A DNA stretch of 36,143 bases from contig CAOKIL010000008.1 in assembly GCA_948468535.1 (NCBI GenBank), positions 1-36,143 of the forward strand, given 5' to 3'. Below, one piece after another: positions 30,396-36,143 of the stretch; the stretch's first letter is position 1; each line of letters opens with the position of its first letter. Made by a program: the position numbers and the translations under genes. The notes below the pieces were generated by a model. The model worked only from the letters and a program-made list of their open reading frames with translations, was not told the origin of the DNA and ran no database searches. Source of the DNA: an uncultured Eubacteriales bacterium (GTDB lineage Bacteria; Bacillota; Clostridia; Monoglobales; Monoglobaceae).

Positions 30396-30441
30396 AAAAA
30401 TATCCTCCTATCATAATTTGAACAAATCAATCCAAAAAAGA

Positions 30442-31335
30442 TTAACCCTTAACAGAACCTACCATAACACCTTTTACAAAGTACTTCTGAATAAATGGAT
30501 ATACGCAGAGCATTGGCACGATAGAAATGAACAGTGTAGCGTACTTCAGTGAAACTGTGCTGACAGTAACTGTGTTAAGCTCACCGGCAGCAGCAGCCTC
30601 AGCCGCAAGCTGATTCTCCATAACTATCTGTCTTATAATGTACTGCAGAGGATACAAATTCTTAACTCTGTCACTCAAGTAAAGCATTGCACTGAACCAC
30701 TGGTTCCACATATATACTCCGTAGAAAAGACCAACTGTTGCAAGAGCAGCCTTTGAAAGAGGAAGTATAATCTTTACAAAAATTGTAAGCTCGTTTGCAC
30801 CATCGATAAAAGCTGCTTCTTCAAGCTCAACCGGTACGCTTTCAAAAAATGAACGCATAACAACAAGGTTGTATGTAGAAATAGCGGCAGGAAGAATCAT
30901 TGACCATCTTGTGTTGAGAAGACCGAGCTTCTGAACAATCAAGTATACAGGAATCATACCTGCTGTAAAGAACATTGTAAATACAACGAGTTTTGTAATA
31001 GCACCGTGGAACGGAACTCTCTCCTTTGCACGAGACAGAGGATATGCAAGAGTTGTTGTAAATGCAAGCGAGATTACTGTATACAAAATTGTATTGATAA
31101 CAGCCTGCAGAAACGACATTGGCACTGTCTTACCGGTAATAATTTCTTTATAAGCATCAAGATTCGGCTGAACAGGCCATAACATAACCTTGCCGGCTTC
31201 AAAAGCCTCTGTGCTGGAAAGCGATACCGAGAAGATATAGATAATAGGATAGAGAGTTATAATCATAAGTAAGATTAAAAATATGTATATAACTATATCC
31301 AATATAATTGATGATACTGAATTATCTTTTACCAT
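30442..31335 (-). CDS. ABC transporter permease (YtcP/LplC type)
   Basis: A 297-residue membrane protein with six predicted transmembrane segments (first at about 10-30, 'ILDIVIYIFLILLMIITLY'). The ATPase-contacting loop is 'EAAFIDGANELTIFVKIILPLSKAALATVG' like (EAA motif, about 185-205). The C-terminus 'FIQKYFVKGVMVGSVKG' is typical of the YtcP/LplC group. It pairs with the upstream permease to form the membrane channel for oligosaccharides. The ribosome binding site AGGGGGA is 22 bp downstream of the partner gene, and its stop is 46 bp before the solute-binding protein gene. Confidence 0.92.
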   Translation of the reverse strand: MVKDNSVSSIILDIVIYIFLILLMIITLYPIIYIFSVSLSSTEAFEAGKVMLWPVQPNLDAYKEIITGKTVPMSFLQAVINTILYTVISLAFTTTLAYPLSRAKERVPFHGAITKLVVFTMFFTAGMIPVYLIVQKLGLLNTRWSMILPAAISTYNLVVMRSFFESVPVELEEAAFIDGANELTIFVKIILPLSKAALATVGLFYGVYMWNQWFSAMLYLSDRVKNLYPLQYIIRQIVMENQLAAEAAAAGELNTVTVSTVSLKYATLFISIVPMLCVYPFIQKYFVKGVMVGSVKG

Positions 31336-31357
31336 TATTAATTAATCCCCCTCTCTC

Positions 31358-32392
31358 TTAGAACAAGCCTGTATCTGTAAGTTTTCTTGACAGGAAGTTT
31401 GCAAAAATAACAAGAATTACGTTGATTATCGAATTAAACAAACCAACTGCTGTCGAGAACGAAAGCTCACCCTGTGTAAGACCTTGGTTGTAAATGTATG
31501 TACTGAGTATCTGTGATTTTGTGTATGTAGCAGGTCTTTGCAAAAGCAACGCCTTATCAGCACCGAGTGACATAATCTTACCAATCTGCATAACAAGCAG
31601 GATAACGATTGTCGGCTTGATGAGCTGAATAGAAATGTGCCACATCTTCTGAATTCTGCTTGCACCATCGATTGTAGCAGCTTCGTAAAGCTCCTGGTCA
31701 ACTGCTGAAAGAGCAGCGATGTAGATAATAGCACTCCAACCAATGCTCTGCCATACATCAGATGCAATATATACCGTTCTGAACCATGACGATCTGTCAA
31801 GGAACGGTATACCTTCTTTTATCAAACCAAGCTTCAAGAGGAACTGGTTGATAATACCTTCATTTGCGTAGTTGCCTGCATCAATAGATGTCTGCTGCGA
31901 TGATAGGAACAATGTCAGCATACCGCAGACAGCGGCAACTGATACAAAGTGAGGCAAGTAAGAAATTGTCTGTACAATCTTCTTAAACTTAGCCGATCTA
32001 AGCTCGTTGATAAACAGAGCCAAGATAATCGCCAGCGGGAACAACCATATAATGTGAAGAATACTAAGCACAATAGTGTTCCATACATAGCTCCATACGT
32101 CCGGAATTGTGAAGAATCTGATAAATTCAGCAAATCCGAAACTGTCAGCCCAGGGGCTTCCCAAAATACCAAGTTTTGGCTTGTAATCCTTAAACGCTGC
32201 CAACAAACCATAGAACGGCCAATAGTGGAACAGTGCAAAGTATACAATACCGGGAATCATGAGGATTAACAAGAACTTTCCTTTGCTGAACTTGGAACAT
32301 TCTCTTTTGAAATATCCAACGACGCCCTTACTTTCTTTTTCGCCGCTGTTTGCGGCAACCGCAGCTGATGCTGCTTTCTCCTTTTTACTCAA
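31358..32392 (-). CDS. ABC transporter permease (YtcO/LplB type)
   Basis: A 344-residue membrane protein, partner of the YtcP-type permease. The start is set at a TTG (32392-32390, 'SKKEKAASAAVAANSGEKE' follows), because GGGAGG stands 8 bases upstream; an in-frame GTG at 32431 would add 13 residues, has no ribosome binding site and lies about 20 bases after the predicted transcription start. About 30 charged residues precede the first membrane segment ('GKFLLILMIPGIVYFALFHYWPFYGLL'). The EAA loop is 'LYEAATIDGASRIQKMWHISIQ', and the end 'NFLSRKLTDTGLF' is typical of the LplB group. First gene after the promoter at 32458-32486. Confidence 0.9.
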   Translation of the reverse strand: MSKKEKAASAAVAANSGEKESKGVVGYFKRECSKFSKGKFLLILMIPGIVYFALFHYWPFYGLLAAFKDYKPKLGILGSPWADSFGFAEFIRFFTIPDVWSYVWNTIVLSILHIIWLFPLAIILALFINELRSAKFKKIVQTISYLPHFVSVAAVCGMLTLFLSSQQTSIDAGNYANEGIINQFLLKLGLIKEGIPFLDRSSWFRTVYIASDVWQSIGWSAIIYIAALSAVDQELYEAATIDGASRIQKMWHISIQLIKPTIVILLVMQIGKIMSLGADKALLLQRPATYTKSQILSTYIYNQGLTQGELSFSTAVGLFNSIINVILVIFANFLSRKLTDTGLF

Positions 32393-32457
32393 AGCATTTT
32401 CCTCCCATTCTTCAAGAATTTGGGTTTTCACCCAGATAATATATTTTTGATGTTTCT

Positions 32458-32486
32458 ATTATATAAGATTTGCACAAATAAATCAA
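32458..32486 (-). promoter_or_regulatory. Promoter of the permease-binding protein-CE8 unit
   Basis: Minus strand: -35 TTGATT (32486-32481), 17 bp, -10 TATAAT (32463-32458). The short leader contains a GGGT/ACCC hairpin at about 32422-32433. It gives the transporter genes their own start, independent of the pectate lyase. Confidence 0.75.
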
Positions 32487-32597
32487 GATTTTTTATAACA
32501 TTTTTGCAAAAATCACAATAAAACTTTAATCTTTAGGCATTTTACAATTTTTTTGTACTTTTTACATAAAAATCCTGACATAAACTCATTAAATTTG

Positions 32598-35500
32598 CTA
32601 TTTTTGTTGCAAAAAGTTATATATCACCTGAGCCGCTTCAGCTCTATCGGCAAAATTCTGAGGATTAAAGCAATTATTTTGGTCACCTTGCATAATACCG
32701 CACGCTTTAACAGATGCAACATACGGAAGAGCCCAGTCTGAAATATACGGCGTATCCACAAACAACGAACCTGCCTCACTGATTGTACCAACACTACTTT
32801 CCGGCATTGCACGGCTCACCATTGCCGCCATTTCCTCACGGGTTATTATTCCGCCGGGTGCGAATACACGAATCGCCTTGTCATTTTCATAATAGTATGT
32901 GCCGTCAATTAAACCGTACGCATACGCATCATGAATATATGGTATATACCACGCCGAATCAGCTACCGATATGTCAGCAAACACAGCTGATGTACTCAAT
33001 CGCACTGGCTGTACGCCGGGGTTCTTTACCTTGTATGCCTCAACAATCATTTTGGCAAACTCTGCGCGGTTTACATTGTACTGAGGGTAAAAATATCTGT
33101 TGCCGTACGGGTCAACATCGCCTTCTATTATTCCCTGAGCTGTCAGGCTGTTAACCGCTTTTGCCGCCCAGTCATATCCATACATATCAACATAACCGGT
33201 TGACGGATAAGCTGCAAATTTAAACTCGCTCAAGTTAAACTCTGAAATCTTGTATTCCTCATTTGATGCGGCAAAGATACCAAAGTAGTAGTTATCATTA
33301 AGTTTATCGAGTGTTTCGGTGCCTACTTCAATCCACTCACTGCCGTTATGAGAATACTTCATAGTCATTGTATTGCCCGACTTTTCAAGTGAAATCCATA
33401 CGGGCATCTTCTTATACTTCTGCTGACCGATAAACGAGTAAGTTTTTCCGTACTCATCGGTCTTTCTGAAAAGCTCACCGTTATAAGGCTGGAAGTATGC
33501 AGCATAAGAAGTTCCGTCAGCACTGCCGTCAACCGATGTCTCAAGTGAATTTCTTACAACAAAGCCCACCTGATCATACTCTTCAAGCTCCTGCGAGTCA
33601 ACCTTGAATGATACAGTGAAATCACCGCTCATTTCGGTGAACATATACGGATATTCTTCGTTTTCAACGCCTTCTATGCCATAACCTGTACCGTAAACCT
33701 TGATATTGCTTCCACTCTGAACAAATGCGCCGTGTCTTATTGTGTTTCCGTTCTCCTGAACGTCCTTAGGATAATGAATCTCAGAGATATCCCAATCAGC
33801 TTCAAAGCTCGAAACACCAACATTCTGCGTTGCACTATTCTTTGCGCCGCCTGCGTCGTAAATCACTGCTGTTATATAGTGGTTACCGGGCTGCATCGGC
33901 TCAAGAGTCACATATTCCTGCGGTGTATCAAAGGTCTTGTTTAATACGCCGTCAACATACACTTCCATCTTATTTGATGTATTAAGCTCACTTGATTCTA
34001 TTTTCAGCTCGACAGGCTCATTTACAAAGAACTGCCCCTTCTTTATAAGCGGCACACCGCTTTCCTGCACACCTGTATACAATTTTATATCCGGAATAGT
34101 ATTTGTGCCGTAGTTTTCAAGGCTTAAATCGCTGAATCTACCCCATGAATATGTTGATATTTGATTTGTCTCTTTGTTACCGTCCTGTGCAATTCCTGCG
34201 TAATCATTGCCGGTAAAGTTCATTTCAACTTCGCTGATATACTCCCAATCAACTCCGTTTGGACTGTGAAATCCTGTTATTGTATTACCGATTTTCACAA
34301 GTTCAACATATCTCGGCAGTTCAGCAAGTCTCAGGAACTTCCTGTTATACTCGCCGTTTAGCCTGTAAACAAAACCAAGACCTGCGCCGCCCTTCTCATG
34401 CTCATAGTTAACCATAACAAAGTCTGATGTGTTTGTCAGCTCATCTCTCATCATAATACCGCTCACACAATTGTTGTTTAGCTTTGATACAGAATCAATC
34501 TTCGTTGAAATTACTGAATTTGTATCAGCTTCTTTATACATAAAGCTAAAATCATCAGTCTTTGGATCGCAGTCCATAACATTGAACTCATTTCCCGCGC
34601 CGATAAGACCGCTGCTCTTTACAGTATACTGTCCGTCATGATACGAATAGCTGCCCTTCATCGTGGAATTTCCTATATCAAGAGTTTTCCAGTCGCCAAC
34701 CGAATCTGTGTAGTTCACGTTTATAACTTTAATTTCAGACAGAGTTGCTTCACCCTCGCTGTCAACTGTTCTTGCGGACATATACGAAATACCCTCCGGA
34801 GCGTTTTTGTACTCAATCGAATACGGAGCAAATGTATCTGTTCCGATAAGCTCATCATTTCTGAAGAACTGAACTTCTTTAATACTTCTGCCACTCTTTG
34901 CGCTTGCTGAGGCCGCAAGGCTGATTGTCTTGCCGTATTCATATATTGCGTTGTTTTCAATATTAAGAGTCACATCTGGGTTCTGCGGTTCGCTTGCTGT
35001 TTCTACTATGCTATTGAGATAGTTTTCAAGATTTGTATACCCGTTTGAAGCAAAAGCCTTGCCGTCATCTGCATTGTTTTTGTCAAGACCGTTTCTGTCC
35101 TCATAGTCGTCAGGCATACCGTCACGGTCTGTGTCCTTTGGAGCTTCTGCCGAATTGAGTTCAGGCCAGCCGGCAACTTCGTTCTCGTTATTGATTGAGC
35201 GGCCTGTGCCGTTTTTGGTATCGTTTATTATCTTTGCATCATAGCTGTCACGCTTTGGAATTGTTGCGCCTGCACCTGCAAGGATTTTTGTATAAGCGAC
35301 CTCGGCAGTGTCGATATTATCCATTGGAATCAAGTAATCATATGTCGGCTTATCATTAAATATAGGATTTACGCCCTCGTTATAATGTACACCCTTTATA
35401 TTGTCGTTTGTAACCTCATCATTTCCCTCAAGAACATTGCCTGAGAAATAAAATACACCACCGTTTGAAGGATTCCAAATTCTGTCAAGTACATAATTAT

Positions 35501-36143
35501 TAGTGATAGGACCTGACTTGTAGTAATTGTTAATCACGTTAACCGTTGCTTTCTCGCCGCCGTATGCGTTGTTAAATCCCCAGTTATAGATAACATTGTT
35601 AACCATGTCATTATCGGCTGAATCCTTAAAGTCCGGATGTGAGTTATTAGCCGAATAATATCTCGGCAAACGGCTTGTGTGGGTCGCAACAAGATTATGA
35701 TGATACGTTGTATTCGCACCGCCCCAAATACCGCCGTAACCGTGGCGACCTTTTGCGTGGACTGCCATCGCCAAACTCTCGGAAATCACACACCACTGCA
35801 CCGTGGTGTTAGCAACACCGTAAAGTGACATTGTTTCGTCAGTAGACCAGCTTGTAGAACAATGGTCAAGGATTATGTCCTTATTATATCTCGCGAAAAT
35901 TGCGTCGTTCTCAGCGTGAGAAATATCACCCGGACGGAAGCGCACATAACGGATTATAACATTATCTGTCGCAATTACTATATTATAGTCACCGACACAT
36001 ATACCGTCGCCGGGTGCTGTCTGACCTGAAATAGTAATATTCGGCTGCTCCATTCTAAGCGCTGACTTTAAGTGAATGGTACCCGAAACATCAAACACAA
36101 CCGTTCTGTTCGGCTGACTTATTGCATCGCGCAGCGAACCTTC
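32598..36143 (-). CDS. Surface-anchored pectate lyase with SLH domains (5' end missing)
   Basis: A reading frame open at the right edge, at least 1181 residues; the true start with signal peptide lies outside the window (the sequence reads 'EGSLRDAISQPNRTV' before the first possible start). A PL1-type beta-helix (first about 310 residues) shows 'VFDVSGTIHLKSALR', 'TISGQTAPGDGICVGD', 'IILDHCSTSWSTDE', 'HGYGGIWGGANTTYHHNLVATHTSRLPR'. A calcium-binding 'DTDRDGMPDDYEDRNGL' motif, Ig-like domains and two concanavalin-like domains follow, then three SLH repeats in the last about 185 residues ('YVDMYGYDWAAKAVNSL', 'FADISVADSAWYIPYIHDA', 'FVDTPYISDWALPYVASV'). SLH domains bind pyruvylated wall polysaccharide, so the enzyme stays on the cell surface, where it would cleave pectin and supply oligogalacturonides to the transporter encoded downstream. 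Confidence 0.92.
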   Translation of the reverse strand, partial: EGSLRDAISQPNRTVVFDVSGTIHLKSALRMEQPNITISGQTAPGDGICVGDYNIVIATDNVIIRYVRFRPGDISHAENDAIFARYNKDIILDHCSTSWSTDETMSLYGVANTTVQWCVISESLAMAVHAKGRHGYGGIWGGANTTYHHNLVATHTSRLPRYYSANNSHPDFKDSADNDMVNNVIYNWGFNNAYGGEKATVNVINNYYKSGPITNNYVLDRIWNPSNGGVFYFSGNVLEGNDEVTNDNIKGVHYNEGVNPIFNDKPTYDYLIPMDNIDTAEVAYTKILAGAGATIPKRDSYDAKIINDTKNGTGRSINNENEVAGWPELNSAEAPKDTDRDGMPDDYEDRNGLDKNNADDGKAFASNGYTNLENYLNSIVETASEPQNPDVTLNIENNAIYEYGKTISLAASASAKSGRSIKEVQFFRNDELIGTDTFAPYSIEYKNAPEGISYMSARTVDSEGEATLSEIKVINVNYTDSVGDWKTLDIGNSTMKGSYSYHDGQYTVKSSGLIGAGNEFNVMDCDPKTDDFSFMYKEADTNSVISTKIDSVSKLNNNCVSGIMMRDELTNTSDFVMVNYEHEKGGAGLGFVYRLNGEYNRKFLRLAELPRYVELVKIGNTITGFHSPNGVDWEYISEVEMNFTGNDYAGIAQDGNKETNQISTYSWGRFSDLSLENYGTNTIPDIKLYTGVQESGVPLIKKGQFFVNEPVELKIESSELNTSNKMEVYVDGVLNKTFDTPQEYVTLEPMQPGNHYITAVIYDAGGAKNSATQNVGVSSFEADWDISEIHYPKDVQENGNTIRHGAFVQSGSNIKVYGTGYGIEGVENEEYPYMFTEMSGDFTVSFKVDSQELEEYDQVGFVVRNSLETSVDGSADGTSYAAYFQPYNGELFRKTDEYGKTYSFIGQQKYKKMPVWISLEKSGNTMTMKYSHNGSEWIEVGTETLDKLNDNYYFGIFAASNEEYKISEFNLSEFKFAAYPSTGYVDMYGYDWAAKAVNSLTAQGIIEGDVDPYGNRYFYPQYNVNRAEFAKMIVEAYKVKNPGVQPVRLSTSAVFADISVADSAWYIPYIHDAYAYGLIDGTYYYENDKAIRVFAPGGIITREEMAAMVSRAMPESSVGTISEAGSLFVDTPYISDWALPYVASVKACGIMQGDQNNCFNPQNFADRAEAAQVIYNFLQQK

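Noticed and set aside
36096-36098. GTG at 36098 as the true start of the SLH pectate lyase
   Set aside because: The frame stays open to the window edge and encodes the conserved 'GSLRDAIS' segment, so the gene begins outside.

Overview
The window looks like chromosome from a spore-forming, pectin-degrading anaerobic Firmicute (class Clostridia, probably a gut or rumen bacterium). The evidence is an AT-rich sequence with strong GGAGG ribosome binding sites and sigma-A promoters, four separate sporulation loci (yabP; spoIIAA-spoIIAB-sigF-spoVAC-spoVAD-spoVAE; spoVT; gpr), clostridial housekeeping pairs (rsmD-coaD, lepA-hemW, gpr/rpsT divergent), and surface pectate lyases, one of them carrying S-layer homology (SLH) domains. 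A relative of the pectin specialist Monoglobus would fit, but that is a guess from gene content.

Layout. 1-3130: yabP, mecA and the rsmD-coaD-coiled-coil operon, all on the minus strand. 3228-3490: a 6S RNA gene on the minus strand with its own promoter. 3744-7274: an isolated secreted multidomain pectate lyase with its own promoter. 7315-10851: one minus-strand operon joining spoIIA (spoIIAA, spoIIAB, sigF) to spoVACDE, behind a sigma-H/Spo0A-like promoter. 11017-14011: lepA-hemW. 14012-15280: a palindromic repeat element, a small XRE regulator with a palindromic operator, and a decayed BrnT/BrnA toxin-antitoxin module. 15285-19016: spoVT, a lipoprotein, a structured leader or small RNA with a terminator, an Elp3-like radical SAM gene and gpr. 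19146-19812: rpsT and tRNA-Leu(TAG). 19822-20686: remnants of a mobile element (C-terminus of a serine recombinase, a DUF6809-like protein, a ribbon-helix-helix protein and a small plus-strand RNA under a dyad operator). 20773-21497: a phosphoesterase gene and a nested-hairpin repeat.

21521-36143: a minus-strand pectin/galacturonate utilisation locus. In transcription order it holds a surface PL1 pectate lyase with SLH domains (5' end outside the window), two ABC permeases, a lipoprotein solute-binding protein, a CE8 pectin methylesterase, a GH28 polygalacturonase, tagaturonate reductase (uxaB), altronate dehydratase (uxaA) and a GH43 glycosidase. The lyase is expected at the cell surface. 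CE8, GH28 and GH43 show no signal peptide and are probably cytoplasmic. The inferred logic is: cut pectin outside, import methylated and branched oligogalacturonides through the LplABC-type transporter, remove methyl esters and side chains inside, release galacturonate with GH28, and feed it through UxaB and UxaA to 2-keto-3-deoxygluconate. UxaC, KdgK, KdgA and a dedicated regulator are not in the window.

The most interesting items are: the unassigned multi-branched RNA with a terminator just upstream of the radical SAM gene (16792-17006); the in-frame stop that cuts a conserved C-terminal tail off the CE8 gene (27645-27773); the internally deleted BrnT toxin next to an intact antitoxin (14830-15230); the dyad-controlled small RNA in the mobile-element remnant (20402-20515); and two composite palindromic repeat elements (14017-14124, 21348-21497).
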